Source of the DNA: Marsupella aquatica
Taxonomy: Eukaryota; Marchantiophyta
Reading direction: 5' to 3'
Length of the DNA stretch: 64,000 nt
NCBI GenBank assembly: GCA_973895155.1
Contig: OZ316892.1
Coordinates: 17,360,001 to 17,424,000 of the forward strand
Shown piece by piece: positions 43,761 through 56,173 of this stretch. How positions within the stretch are numbered: the stretch's first letter is position 1; the number at the start of each line of letters is the position of its first letter. Under the pieces are notes generated by a model, which did not search any database, had not been told where the DNA came from, and worked only from the letters and a program-made list of their open reading frames with translations. A program made the translations under genes and the position numbers.

Positions 43761-46700
43761 TCATGGTACACACAAGGAAATGGTGGAGTGTCCATGGATC
43801 AATGGGCTTGGTGTGAATCCTAGTTGGACTAGACTGAGACCAACAGGCTGGAATATGCAACCATCCATTATAGAAGCCCCTCCGCTAATGCCACCTGGGG
43901 TTGTGTACTCCCACAAAATTTCCCCTGTCAGTGCATCTAGTGCAACTATTTGGCCTAATGGCGTGGCAGTACCAATATTGCCCGTTGATCCACCAAAGAT
44001 GACACCGTTGGCATAAGCAACCTGCGCAGGTTGCATGCATAGTAATCATGTAACAATTTAGCAGATTGGGGATCAGATATGAAGCTAGGCTGTAAAGCAA
44101 AATATTTTTTGTTCTTTCTTTGGCTTTTTTCATCATCAAATTTCAATCTTTTCTAAAACATATTGCAGGCTACCCTTTTTCCTGGAGTTATTGTAGAACC
44201 TAAGCATTGGACAATAGTAGAACTTGCAAACACAGGCTGATAATTAACTATTAATGTTAGATAATCAAAATCTGGAATAATGCTCTTGACAAGTGGGCAA
44301 TTTTTCTGTAATTGACAGTTTGTTGTTTACTTTCTATGATTTTTAACATAAACATGGATGTGGTGAGATGATTTGATTCCCCTGTAGTTGACAGTAGGGT
44401 AAATAATGACTAGCTTAGGGAATCTGACTACTAATTATCATGAAAAGCATTACAACTATGGATGGGGCGTAACCATTGGAGGGCCTACGAGGAGCCTTTG
44501 CAGGTCGGGCAAAATGGATGTAGCAGCCAACAATCAGCGTAACATATGTATTTGGGAGAATGAACCTTGGAAGCATGGGTAGTAAGGACTCTTACTTCAT
44601 GATTGTCCAGCTAAACACAAGCCACCAAATATTTTTGACACCACTAGGGAGTCTCAACTCTCTGGATTTTGGCTCCAGTTATGGTCACACGCAATTCCTG
44701 GAAGTAAAGTGGCAGGCTCGCAAAAGCTTGTCTTACCACTTGTGACCAACGTCCATAACTTGCACTTGTGGGCTGTAGATCTTTCTCTAGCACTTCATAT
44801 TTAAGACGCCCTACTGGTGCATAATTTCTCAATCTCAAGAGACTTACCGGCGGTTGAGTACCAAATGGAGCTGGGTTGGCTGTGGACCAGATAACTTTTC
44901 CTGTGGTGGCATTCATGGCCACCCAACCTCCCCAAGTGATAACTGTGGACGAAGGCACTAAGGTGAAGTTGCTTCTGTTGCTGTTGATGATGCTTGTAAA
45001 CACCCTCTCGCCATCTGTAGTCATGCCCCACGATGCTCCTCCCCCTAGACCTCCTGGCCCTGCAGGCTGCATATATGTTTGCATTTCCCACCATACCAGT
45101 CTTCCATTTGTTAGACGGGTTAATAGAGAATTCACACACCCTGGCCTGTCAACCTTGAATTCAGTCAACCTTTCACCACACAAGTTAATTAAGAGTGTTT
45201 GAACATTGAGAACTTCCAATCTGGCCAACCTTTGTGACTATTCATTAGTTGAGTCATTAATTCAAATAAATTTTCACCTAACTGGATCTAAGAGATGACT
45301 ATTGGCTGCTTGAATTTCATAGTCCAAATACCTCCCTTCATATTAAACTAGCGCATCACCTGTGCCATTGGTATTGGCGTCTCTATGTGTCATCCAAAAT
45401 ATAATGTAGCTACCCATCCTTCATTTCTATGACAGATCTCATCCATTCAAGCTAGATAAAAGCCTTCCCAAAAAAATGAACAAATTGAGCTGTTTTGTAT
45501 GTAAACTTGCAAAAGCTTCCATCACTTATTTTAAGATCATATTTTGACTGTATAGTTCGAGGACAGGATTCAGAGTAATATCAACTTATTGAAAACCATG
45601 ATCGGTGTCTTGACACAGATATGACTACGTTATGACTTATGTTTGTCTTGCCATAGTCAATCTGACCACTCTCATGAGTCATTTCGAAACTAAAAGCTAA
45701 CTTGTCATACATGTAGACAAAGAATATCCAATTTACAAGAGAAAAGCCTCCAATTCACAAACTGAATTTCAATCAGGAATTAAAAGGAAGTGGAAGAAAC
45801 TCCACCTCGTTCGATTTAAGAACATTGAGCAGAACTTAATATTTCCCTATCTGATCTCTTACCGTTTGCCATATAATAGCTCCAGTTTGTCGATCAAGAG
45901 CATGAACAACGCCACTCTTTTGACCAACAACAACAATGTCTCTCGACTGCCGGAAGTATGGCCACCCTCTTGGAATCGTGAGGAGTAAAGGAGCTTCTCC
46001 GAAATCGTAATCAGGTCCTATGGTGCTGGGGCAATTGGGCAACGGGACTGGAGAAAATCCGCAAAGGAACGTCCACACGTCATATCCACCCAGATGCGTA
46101 GCCCAAGCGATTACGCCAGTGTCAATGTTGATCGCAAGAATGGATTCCGAGTTGTCGCCTGGATTGATGCAGGGGTCGGGATGGACCACAGTGGATGAAT
46201 TCAGGAGAGCATTTTGGCAGGCCTCCACTGCTGGAGGGACGCTGTAAGTGTTCCCTGTGCCGATGAAGACTAACCTCCTCCCGACGTCAATCGATGGACT
46301 GCTCCCCCAGACGGCGGCTCCAGCATACAGCCCAATCACTGCCTTGTTGGAGGGAAGCATCGACGTACTCCACAAGATCCTGCCCGTACGAGCATCGAGC
46401 TTGAAGAACGCACCTTGAAATGTGCAGCAGGTTTGTGTTGGGGCAAACTCTTCCTGGGAGCTCGTGCCAATGTAGAACGCCCTTCAAAATGCAGCAATAA
46501 TTATACAACACAGATACCCCCTTCAGCCGAATGATTCACTCCAGATTCAGGGACTACAGTAGGCTGCGCGAAGCATATCAGCACAATGATAAATCTAGAA
46601 GAGGGGATATGACTTTCGAGTATCGTCCAAAGAATTTCAGAAGATTGAACTACAACTTTTTGAACTTACCCTTCGTAGTAAGTCCCGGATTGAGTCAAGG

Positions 46701-48070
46701 AACAGAACGGATGTGAGTCCAAGCTTCTCCACCACACCACAGCTCCAGTAAATCTGTTCAGAGCGAGCACAAAGCATGGATTGAAGATCCCAAATACTAA
46801 CAGGGGTCCTGCTATCGTCGGTGTTGACCTACTGACAAGATTTGCGAGGTTGGAAGGTGCTGATGGTTGTCCCCCTAGACGCTTTAGATATGGAATAACT
46901 ACGATTCCCTCGAGTAGTCCGGGAATAGTGGGCGCAATGTCCGTCAGGTTCACCTTCCAAATGGTCTGACCATTGTTCTTCTGGACCGCATACTGGCATC
47001 CGTCCCAGCTCGAGAAGTACACTGCTCCAATTATGCCGTCGATGGAGGGGGTGGAAGACACATCGTAGCTTGTGGGGGCGGTCCAACTTAACGACATGCT
47101 TCTCACCGTTGCTTTACTGATCTTCGACTCGTCCGGAGCCACGCGAAGATTGCGTACTCCCCCTCCATGGTTCTGCCATATTCTCGGCAAATCACCCAAA
47201 TCCTGCGATTTGCGTATCCATCAAGTTAGTGATTAATCATCGATCTAGCAATGCAAAGAGTAATGGAAGGTTTATCGGCTGTGAAAAAGTTCTCTATACA
47301 AACCTCTTAAAATATCGAGAAAATATATCTATAAAACTTTAAGGATCGATCGATGTGCTTTTGTTTCTTAGGTGAATTTATGACCTCAACTGCCCGCAAA
47401 CGCTCTTCAATTAGCGGTCAAATGTGGTATAACGTCAGGGGCAGCAGCATGGTTTGCATTCCACGCTCGAATTAGTATTATCTTTGTACTCGTTTTGGTA
47501 ATCGAGCACGCTACCTTCTAGTCAGGCTCAATCAGAAATTCAACTAGATTTACGACAATAACACACGATCAGGCTCAAACAGGTTCAATCTGAACTATTA
47601 CTGTCAAGTTCCGCTGGTCGTAAGTGTAAAAATGTGGAGCTTGCCCAAGATCGATCTTAGCCGCCGAGCAAAAGTTCTGACAATGAAGTAATACAAACCC
47701 TCGTACCAAGCAGTTTTGCAGCCTCAGGATCCGAAAAGTTCCAAAGCGGGATTGAGACTTTGTCCCCCGTATATATCCGCGACTGTAAGGGCATTGTCAG
47801 ATCTATTTACGCCAACTCTAGTTTATATAATTCGCGATGTAATGAAAGAACTTATTGATTCTCTTTCATCACGGGGACTGCGACTAAGCCTCACGCCACA
47901 CTGTAATATTCTCTATTTGCAGCATGAGAACCGTTAATAATCGGAACCTTCATAGATCTACATGAAATGACTCGTCGATCGAGACTTACATCGCAAAGTA
48001 CCGGAGTCACAATGAGGGCGCTGAACAGCACGACGATCGCTCCAACTGCTAGGAGCTTTAGTGATTCCAT
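43761..48070 (-). CDS. Secreted PQQ-type beta-propeller (polyvinylalcohol dehydrogenase-like) protein
   Basis: Five exons in transcript order: 48070-47990, 47202-46670, 46481-45863, 45066-44848, 44021-43761. All junctions are GT-AG and the 1713 nt join in frame to 570 residues. Exon 1 is a signal peptide (hydrophobic AIVVLFSALIVTPVLC). Then come WQNHGG, PTSYDVSSTPSIDGIIGAVY, SWDGCQYAV, SRSTPTIAGPLLVFGI, GTYYEGAFYIGTSSQEE, AAVWGSSPSIDVGRR, DFGEAPLLLTIPRG, GVVHALDRQTGAIIWQT, AGPGGLGGGASWGMTTDGER, GWVAMNATTGKVIWSTANP and ALDALTGEILWEY, the repeated blades of the plant family annotated as polyvinylalcohol dehydrogenase-like. The W-x-x repeats resemble PQQ-binding quinoproteins, but substrate and cofactor use in plants are not established. 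A secreted or apoplastic location follows from the leader. A TATA box lies 250 bp upstream. Confidence 0.92.
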
Positions 48071-48315
48071 TACTCCAGCTCTTCACAAGAGTGCTCTACG
48101 ATTACCTTCTTATCTGCACTGAATTAAGCTGGGTAAAGAACCATTTCAGCGCAGCCATCCACCGCGTTGCAATAAATTCGGGACTAACGCTCAGATTAAC
48201 GACTCCCGCCGAAGCTGCAGCATTTTACTCTTTCACAGTTTCCCACCTCAAATCGCTGGGCTGGCGAATTTCGGAGTTCCTGTAGACTGAGTGATCTTCT
48301 CGATGGAACGCATAC

Positions 48316-48323
48316 GTTTTATA
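48316..48323 (-). promoter_or_regulatory. TATA box of PQQ-like gene
   Basis: On the minus strand GTATAAAACG occurs about 250 bp upstream of the start codon at 48070. The spacing would leave a 5' UTR of about 220 nt. Sequence match seen; role inferred. Confidence 0.5.
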
Positions 48324-48842
48324 CTCTGGACCGAGCTCTGGACTGACCAAAGAAACAGCCTAACGATCGAGAATGGGTACGTCGCAGCTTTCCCATCGGG
48401 AAACTGTAAATTCAAGGTACAGTTCAAGAAGCGGTGACGGTGCCTATGCGTGCAGCGGAAAATTAAGAGTTCTAATCAACGTGGTAGTGAAGGTGTTCTC
48501 CTGAATAAATGCAGCGTGAGTATCTTGAGCTGAGAGTCTTCCATTCAGGTGAGTATTTACAACTTTGAGTCGAACCGTAGCGGGCGGGGGATGCACGTCC
48601 CCATGTAGAAGATACACTCTGTGGAGCGGGCGAGGCGAGCTGCAGAAGTGATTCTACGCAGCACCACAATGCCAGTCCCTTCTAGAGACTTGGCACCAAA
48701 TCCAGTGCTATGTATACTCCATTTCTTGTCGATCGCATCGTGTGCTGTGTGCTTCAGGAAATTTCAGGGGCAGATTTGAATAAAATACCAACTCATCCAG
48801 TAATTTCTGTAACCAGTTCCTCCTGTTTGTAATCTCAAGACA

Positions 48843-49171
48843 ACCTCAACATTGATGGGGTTGAAGTTATTTTGTTCGAGTCTGCAGATGACAGGTCTGT
48901 CGTTGGCTGAGGGTATTTCAATCAGGGCTTTGAGTAGTGGCGAAAATTGGTCAAATTGCACCACCTCCTGAAGCTTTAGCTAAGTTTGGCTAAAGTTGGC
49001 CACATAACCTCAACATTGATGGGGTTGAAGTTATTTGTTCGAATCTGCAGATGACCTCAAGCCTGTCGTTGGCTGACGGTATTTCAATCAGGGCTTTGAG
49101 TAGTGGCGAAAATTGGTCAAATTGCACTTCCTCCTGAAGCTTTAGCTAAAATTGGCTAAAATTGGCCACAT
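48843..49171. repeat. Tandem duplication, 164-bp unit x2
   Basis: Units start ACCTCAACATTGATGGGGTT at 48843 and 49007 and share nearly all bases through 'GAAGCTTTAGCTAA..TTGGCTAAA.TTGGCCAC'. There are only about a dozen differences. Confidence 0.9.
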
Positions 49172-49656
49172 TTTCTGGGTTTCTAACGAAAAGCTTATTG
49201 GGCCCTGCAGGGTAACAAAAAACTGGACGAGGCCAGCCTTTCAAAAGGATCTTGTTCGGGCCCATCCCTGCAACACTTATGGAACCCCTGCCGTCACAAC
49301 CAAGTAGCGTTCTCAGGTTCCACATCAAAATTCGCTCACTGGCCATGCCCACTTATGGCCGTCTTGCATGGAGAAGATCCTGAAAAAATTGGCTCTTACC
49401 ACTTTTACATTCTCTCTGAAAAGTGCATCAAAAATCTCCTCTAGGCAAAATCAGTTAAGGACGGGGTTAAGGAAAGATGTGTTTCATTTGTTTATTGAGA
49501 ATTTAAAGGCAGGGACCTGAAGGGCTGGAAACTTGCCCTTGATCTGCTAAAATGCTACCATCGGGCCTGCCTGCGGAGGGGGTTGAGACATGAATGTCTT
49601 GGGGTTGAGACATGAATGTCTTGCTCACTCATAGAGCGCCATCAGTTAACTTGGGT

Positions 49657-49803
49657 TCCTATTTTTTGTAGTACTTCTATATGCAAGACAGCCCTTAGGT
49701 TGTCTAGCATCTCCCTTTGCTTCGTAATTGATAGAGGTCCTATTTTTTTAGTACTTCTACTTGCAAGATTGCCCTTAGGTTGTCTAGCATCTCCCTTTGC
49801 TTC
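49657..49803. repeat. Tandem duplication, 81-bp unit x2
   Basis: 'TCCTATTTTTT..TAGTACTTCTA.xTGCAAGA', then 'GCCCTTAGGTTGTCTAGCAT' and 'CTCCCTTTGCTTC', repeats at 49657 and 49738. A further short duplication 'GGGTTGAGACATGAATGTCTT' precedes it (near 49580 and 49601). Confidence 0.82.
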
Positions 49804-51645
49804 AAGAAATGTTCCATTAGGGGGTTTCAAACCTCAAATTTGATGTACCTTAACTACTAACAGACCCACAAAATTATGCACTTAGAGGCTAGTGAGAGCC
49901 ATATGACCCAACATATGCAACCTTAGAGGCTAGTGAGAAAAAACCAAAAAAAATTGTACTTACCCTGTGAAATAGCATGGTCAAACATGGACAACAACTT
50001 TGAAGGTTTGAGACTCCCTATTAATGCCTTTAACTTCACATTGCAACAATCTATATGCAAGGTGTGCTTGTAAAGCCTGCCTAGCTTGCACCTCCCCAAT
50101 CAACCAGCAAAAAACTGTCCCACAAATGAAATCGCATGCAAGATAGTTGCAGAGAGCCTTTTATAACTACACAAGACTTAACCAAATATGCGGCAAATTG
50201 TTTTATGGAAATGGAGGCATTATAGGATATACAACTCCATTTGCCCTGCCACTAAGATATCATGTGTTTATGTTAGAATACTAGTCAAGCCTCTCCACCT
50301 TATGTTCTACACACACTACTACTACTACTACTTATGATAAGAGAAGCAAGAGATTATGAATTTCTTCAGCAAGTTGAGCATATAGGACAAGATTGTTGTT
50401 GTGTGTTCATGGAAGGAACTAAAAGAGAAAGGCTTCATGCATAGTACAAAATGTAATTGTCTTGAGACTCCTCCATGTTTTGCACACTAGTCAAACTGGG
50501 AGAAAATGAGAGACTAATTGTGTGAAAATTCATGTTGTACAATGCGATCATTAGAAACCCCTCTATGGTTGTGGTGATTGAGGATACAATGTAATGTGAA
50601 ATGATACAAGTATGAAAGGTTGTGAGCAAAGAAGAAGCCGAATAAAGGGGACATCCGACGAATCAGATAGTGAATAGAGATTTTACTTTTATGTTTTCAT
50701 GGTGGTAGCATGACATACATTTTCTATCCAGTCAACCTTTGCTAAGCCCAGTAAGCTTGGCCATTTTCCTATATTAAAGAAAGCAATCAGATTGTGGTTA
50801 ACAAGACAGTGTGGCTTGGTCAGAAACTAGCAAATGAAACCCACTAGTTGCAAATTTTAATCAAAAGTGGCAAAGTATTTGGATAGCTAGAGGTGGAATT
50901 TGGCTTATTGTGCCACTAATAAGAATACTCCTGGGCAAGGGTTACATCTTACTTATAAAGTGTGAGAGGAAGCTAGAGTTGGGGTCTAGGTTTCTAGAGT
51001 GAAGCCTCTAGACCTGTGACTCTAAGGCCCCCACCATGTGGATGGAACCCTCACTGTAGTTTGAAACCCCCACTATTCCAAAAGCAAAACCCAGTTGAAT
51101 TCAGGTCACCATATTCAATCAATAATAAATTATTAGAGAGTCTCAAAATTCAGGTTTGACAGTCACCATCAGCCAAAATGTGAAAATACATTGATAACAC
51201 TTATCAACTGCCATTTTAGGCAATCCATAAGTTAAGGTACTTTTCGGGAGAGATTACTTCTAAATTATTTTTGAGACACAGTAAAAAAAAGTATGGGGCC
51301 AACGGCGGACTAACCCTCAAAGATTAGCCGGCTGATCTCCTCGATGAATCGAGGCCGTCGAGGCCGTCTAATAAACCCTTGCGATCTTGGACGTCTGCGA
51401 TCGGGCCGGGACAGTAATCGCAGATCGGGGTGACAGCCCGTTGCACCGTCCGATCTAGGGCACAGGACCGCGGCAAGGGGAGAGGACGAAGTCGAGCGAC
51501 GAGCACTCAAGTCCCTCGAAACCTTGTGAGCTTTTCTTTCGGTTCGGTGCCGAGTGAGGCGTAGCAGAGGCAGACTCGAGATCGAGCAGGCGAGTTCTCC
51601 AGTTCGCACGTCGCTGCCGGTTCTCGCGACAGAAGGCGATCCACG

Positions 51646-52965
51646 ATGAGTTTTCGAGTATGTTGGCGATTCCCTTACCTTCGCATACTTTCCGCTTCGT
51701 CTCGGTTTGTGAACATTTCGTGAATTTTTCCATGCTTGTGAAGCTGGGTAGCCCTTTGAAGACTGTCTGGTGTTCGAACTGATTCTTCCTCTCCTCTGCT
51801 TTTTGCTAAGTGATGTCTGTACACTTTGGTGTCCGAGCCGAGCATTGATTCTTCCTCTCCTCTGCTTTTTGCTAAGTGATGTCTGTACACTTTGGTGTCC
51901 TAGCCGAGCACTGATTCTTCCTCTCCTCTGTTTTTTCTTCGTGATATCTGTACACGTTGGTGTTCGGGCTCTGAGTCTGCCTCTCCTCTGTTTTTGCTTC
52001 CTCAGAACTCGAATAGATTGCGTATATGTAACTCCGCAGGGAATAGTTAGAAGATGTGTTTCAACCTTACTCGACCTCCGTGAGATTTTTACACTTCGAA
52101 TTCTGACTATGTTGACTCTCTTTTGGTCTTTCAGTTTCACCAATATCAGGTGGTCGGTCGCGCCCTGCCGACCCCTACTAATGAAACTCCCAAGATTTAC
52201 CGGATGAAGCTCTTTTCAACGAATGAGGTTCGGGCCAAATCCAAATTTTGGTACGTTATCCCCAATTCTGTGTTCTTTACTCTGCCTCTCTACACTTTTG
52301 TTATGTCACGGCAGGTGTTCTCCCAAAGAGTCCTTCCTGTCCCCCCGTATTGAGTACTTCTCCTTCGCTGTTCAGGTACTTTCTGAGAAAGTTGAAGAAG
52401 GTGAAGAAGTCTCATGGACAGATCCTCGCCATCAATGAGGTTCGACTTCTTTACTTTCCAGCACCTTCCAATCACTCATCTCACCGTCTCTCCGAAATGA
52501 TATTAATCCTACTGCTAGTCGCTTCACTTCGGACCAAAGGAGGATGTTGTGAGTTTCTCTGTTGTCTAATGTGTTACCCTTCTAGTTTCGAATTTAACAA
52601 ATGCTGCATAATGTGTCTACCAGATCTTCGAAAAGAAGCCCACCACAATTAAGAACTTCGGTATCTGGGTGAGGTATCAGAGTCGTACAGGTTATCACAA
52701 CATGTACAAGGAATATCGTGATACCACGTTGAACGGAGCTGTAGAGCAGATGTATGATGAGATGGCTTCTCGTCATAGAGTTCGGTTCCCTTGTATCCAG
52801 ATCATCAAGACTGCGACAGTCCCTGTCTCTCTGTGCAAGCGAGAAAATACGAAGCAGTTCCATGATTCGAAGATCAAGTTCCCCTTGACGTACCGCAAGA
52901 TTCGACCTCCATCGCGAAAGCTGAAGACGACCTACAAGGCCACCAGGCCCAACACATTTGTTTGA
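51646..52965 (+). CDS. RPL18A: 60S ribosomal protein L18a (eL20)
   Basis: Four exons: 51646-51657, 52135-52250, 52376-52439, 52624-52965, all with GT-AG introns, joining to 177 residues, the standard length. The first coding exon is only four codons (MSFR). Family sequence follows: [113 protein letters not shown]. eL20 is a structural protein of the large cytosolic ribosomal subunit. Intron 1 (477 nt) contains a pyrimidine-rich minisatellite. The start at 51646 is chosen because MSFR lines up with the usual M-x-F-x-F-H-Q-Y start and the donor gtatgt follows directly. Confidence 0.97.
51780..51990 (+). repeat. 66-bp minisatellite in intron 1 of RPL18A
   Basis: Units at 51780-51845, 51846-51911 and 51912-51975 start TGATTCTTCCTCTCCTCTG and contain 'TCTGTACACTTTGGTGTCC'. 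The first two are near-identical, the third is diverged and a fourth is partial. Because 66 is a multiple of three, the antisense strand stays open through the array. Confidence 0.9.
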
Positions 52966-53692
52966 GTAGTCAATGCGGGTGCAGGTTCCCAATTTTGAAA
53001 CAATTTGGCTCAGTTTATGTCCCGAGGGACTCCTGGAGTTTCTGTGTTGAGTTTCTAGGTCAAGATGCTAAATATAAGGAAATCCAATTTTCACTTCGTT
53101 CCCGCTTCTACGTCGTTTGATTGCTCGATCCTTTGCTGTGTGTGCACGAAATCCTTGGTTGCTTGGTGTTAGATAGTAGGTGATAGTCTCTCACAGTATC
53201 CGTCATCCTGAGGAAGGCGATTTTAGCATTTGCACACAAGTCCAGTACACTGCATGATAAGACAGTTCGAGACAATCATTATAGAAAAAGTTCTAAAGAT
53301 GGACATTGATCTCAGTTCAACATGTGAAGAAGACAGTTCCGCGGGTGACAAAATGTTCGATGTTGCGTCGTTTAGAAAGGTATACTCCAAGCCAGCTTTC
53401 AAGCTCAGAATAAAATTGAAAGGGTTTTGGACCAGAAATGTCGCTGGGCATAAGAGTGCTATAGAAGCCATCTTAACCTGGCAACTTGCTTCGTAGGCAT
53501 AGTTGGCTGCAACGGATGTTAATCTTTTTTAGTGCACGTCTCACACCGAGCACAGTGCACCTGATTTTCGAATGTCGAACAAAGTGCTTAAAATTTCGCA
53601 AGAACCGGTGACAGAATTAAGACGGGACTGCTGCAATTCAACAGCATTCAGTGGAACTCACTTCTACCTACACAAGTTAGTGGAATTTATCC

Positions 53693-53940
53693 TTCGATCA
53701 GAGAATGTCAAAACTGAATTAGAGTGGATGTGATATTGTTAACACCATGTTGGAATTTTATTGTTCGATTATAGAATGTCAAAACTGAATTAGAATGGAT
53801 GTGTTACTGTTAAGACCATGTTGATGTACAACCGCTCTTCCTTCGAGCGTCAGAGAATGTTGAAACTGAAAGTAGAATGGACGTTATCGTGTTGATGTAC
53901 AACCTCGCGTCCTTCGAGCAGGAGAAAATGCTTGGTCCTA
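53693..53940. repeat. Diverged tandem repeat, ~71-78-bp unit
   Basis: Units begin TTCGA at 53693, 53764, 53842 and 53913 and contain 'AGAATGTCAAAACTGAATTAGA', 'TGGATGTG', and in later units 'TTGATGTACAACC'. Confidence 0.75.
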
Positions 53941-54532
53941 AAACCTCGCTTCATGAAATTTTTGATTCATTTCTGGAGCAATTGCTGTTGAATCTACTAT
54001 GAATTGACAGGTGAGGACTGTCACCACTACACTTGCTCTTGACGACGTCCTCCCCAATTCCTCCATGGTGGGGGGATAAGACTTGAGGGTTAAGTGTTGC
54101 AAGTTGTCTCTCGGAAGGGTCGAACTCAGCTTTGCGTAGTACATGGACAGTCTGCTGAATGCTAATCTCGCGCTCTGTTGAAAAATATGAAAAATGCTAT
54201 TTGTTTTGACGGGTGTGAGTCCTATGGGATCAGCACATTTGTAAGAAAACATAGAGCCCAATCTTGTTCTTATATTTCTAAGAATAACGGTGCACGATGT
54301 AGTGCTCAGTCTGGTCTCATTAAACTTAGTTCTCGGTGTCTGTCTTACTAAACTTAGTTCTCGGGGTCTGGTCCAAGTATAGCATACCTCCACATAGAAA
54401 AGGGCCCCTCCTTGGCTACTGGTCCCATATAAGAGCACCCCATTCCCTGCAGGCTTCGTGCCCCTAGCACTAACTTGAGGTAGATTTAACTAGGGGTCCT
54501 AGTAAAGACTGTACTCATCATAATAGTGTCGC

Positions 54533-54758
54533 ACCCAAATTTATTCATAATGAAACTGAACTACAGGTAACTCCGTCATCACCTTAAAAATTGGAACCCA
54601 AATTTATTCATAATGAAACAATTTATTCATAATGAAACTGAACTACAGGTAACTCCGTCATCACCTTAAAAATTGGAACCCAAATTTATTCATAATGAAA
54701 CTGGCCTGGTAAAGTGTGTACTCACCATAAAAAGTGGAATCCAGATTTATTTATAATG
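54533..54758. repeat. Tandem repeat, ~60-bp unit, about 3.5 copies
   Basis: Each unit reads 'CCAAATTTATTCATAATGAAAC', 'TGAACTACAGGTAACTCCGT', 'CATCACCTTAAAAATTGGAA'. The second unit has an internal duplication of 'AATTTATTCATAATGAAAC' and the last units diverge ('TGGCCTGGTAAAGTGTGTAC'). Confidence 0.85.
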
Positions 54759-54990
54759 AGCCCTATGCCATGTTACATGGCACAAACAGGGCCAGCCCAT
54801 AGGGAGTTGGGCTGGGGTAGCAGGAAGCACATATATGTTAGGAGTGCACATTTTTTTCACATTTTTTTCATCAATGGTCAAGGAAAACAACGGCTGTGAA
54901 TCTTTCCTGCCCAGGAAGTTTTTTGTATTGGAACGATAGACTAAAAAGGGCAGGATCCATTATTACTGTTGTAGATAAAGCTGAACCACA

Positions 54991-55122
54991 TGTAACTTAT
55001 AGTTCTTATACTGGTAATTGTGGTTTAAGAGAATCTGGCTATTAAATCACAACTGTAACTTATAGTTCTTATACTGGTAATTGTGGTTTAAGAGAATCTG
55101 GCTATTAAATCACAACTGTAAC
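54991..55122. repeat. Tandem duplication, 63-bp unit x2
   Basis: TGTAACTTATAGTTCTTATA starts units at 54991 and 55054, followed by 'CTGGTAATTGTGGTTTAAG', 'AGAATCTGGCTATTAAATC' in both without change by eye. A third unit begins at 55117 but breaks off. Confidence 0.9.
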
Positions 55123-55318
55123 TTCAAAGATTGCCCTGCCCCTCTAGTGCATTCATTTGCCTAGGTGAATAGGACTAGATTTAACCCAGCAAGCTTTCTC
55201 ACTCACTTGCCATTTTAGGACCCTTGTATCCTAAAAACATTTTTTTGTGTTTCTTTTTGTAAACATGAACTATTCTTATGTGTGATTTATTGTGAAATGT
55301 AGATCCCAATGAGATCTA

Positions 55319-55460
55319 TTCCACGATGGTGACTTATATGCTATTCCAGGATGGTGACTTACATGCTCTTCCACGATGGTGACTTATATGCTCTTTTGTA
55401 TACATGATTGTTTCCACGATGGTGACTTATATGCTCTTTCGTATACATGATTGTCTGTAT
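55319..55460. repeat. Short tandem repeat (CACGATGGTGACTTATATGCT)
   Basis: 'CCACGATGGTGACTTATATG' occurs four times between 55320 and 55430 at spacings of about 25-50 bp, with 'TCTTTyGTATACATGATTGT' between the later ones. Confidence 0.8.
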
Positions 55461-56126
55461 GTTAAATGAGTACTTACAATTACCCTGAGTACTTTATATA
55501 GGAACTTGGGGTTAATACTGTGGTTGCACACCCAGAATACTTTATAGGGGATCTTCATTTGGGAACTTTGGGCTCGGGTGCACACCCAGAGTACTTCATA
55601 TGGGAACGTTATATGGGCACTTTGGGCTCAAAATGTGGGTGCACAGCTCTTTTCACTGGCTTTGCAATGGAACACAAGTCTTAGGGCTAGGTTCCATGGG
55701 GCTGGGAATAAGGAGTACGGATGCTGTCAGAATTTTTAACCCAATAAGATTGCAGCTTTTCCAGGGACTGAGGGGTGTACAAATACTGTATCAAGGAGTA
55801 TAATTTTCCCTCACACTCCCTCTTAAACTTCAGGGGTACCCCCTGCCCCTGTATAAGAACAGTACAGGTCATTCTCATTGGCTCCTGAATCAAAATTTAT
55901 ACTTTTAAAATACTGTATACACCTTGGCATACGATGCATTTGAGCCCTAGTTAATGTCAGAGGGAGTGACCATACTCCCTACCCCTGGCCCATGGAACCT
56001 GGCCCTTAACCTATCGAACAGGACATTTGTTAACATCAACTCTGGCTTCTCGCCACCCTCATCAACTTCTATGGTGGGCTTCATCCTGCTTTACGTAGAA
56101 TTCCTCCCAAACTACTTTCTCAGTGT

Positions 56127-56131
<5 letters not shown>

Positions 56132-56171
<40 letters not shown>
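56132..56171. repeat. (CT)n microsatellite
   Basis: An uninterrupted CT dinucleotide run of about 20 units. Confidence 0.95.

Positions 56172-56173
<2 letters not shown>

Larger units (their letters stand above)
48324..51645. other. Intergenic between divergent PQQ-like and L18a genes
   Basis: There is no supported gene. It contains the two duplications listed separately, a short (CTA)n run at 50315-50333, and a stretch (50935-51025) similar to 7375-7460. The final ~340 bp before 51646 are GC-richer and should hold the promoter and 5' UTR of the ribosomal protein gene. Confidence 0.4.

Noticed and set aside
47701-47790. Possible extra exon (SRIYTGDKVSIPLWNF) in the PQQ-like gene
   Set aside because: It has splice-like ends but leaves one base over and would create a stop in the next exon, whereas exon 1 joins the exon at 47202 directly in phase.
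51310-52143. 277-codon open frame on the minus strand
   Set aside because: It is antisense to the promoter, first exon, intron 1 and part of exon 2 of RPL18A, and stays open because the 66-bp intron repeat is a multiple of three. Its repeated KKQRRGRI segments are the repeat read backwards.
53938-54438. 166-codon open frame, minus strand
   Set aside because: It runs through internally duplicated sequence (CTTAGTTCTCGG twice) and shows no motif; more likely repeat-derived than a gene.
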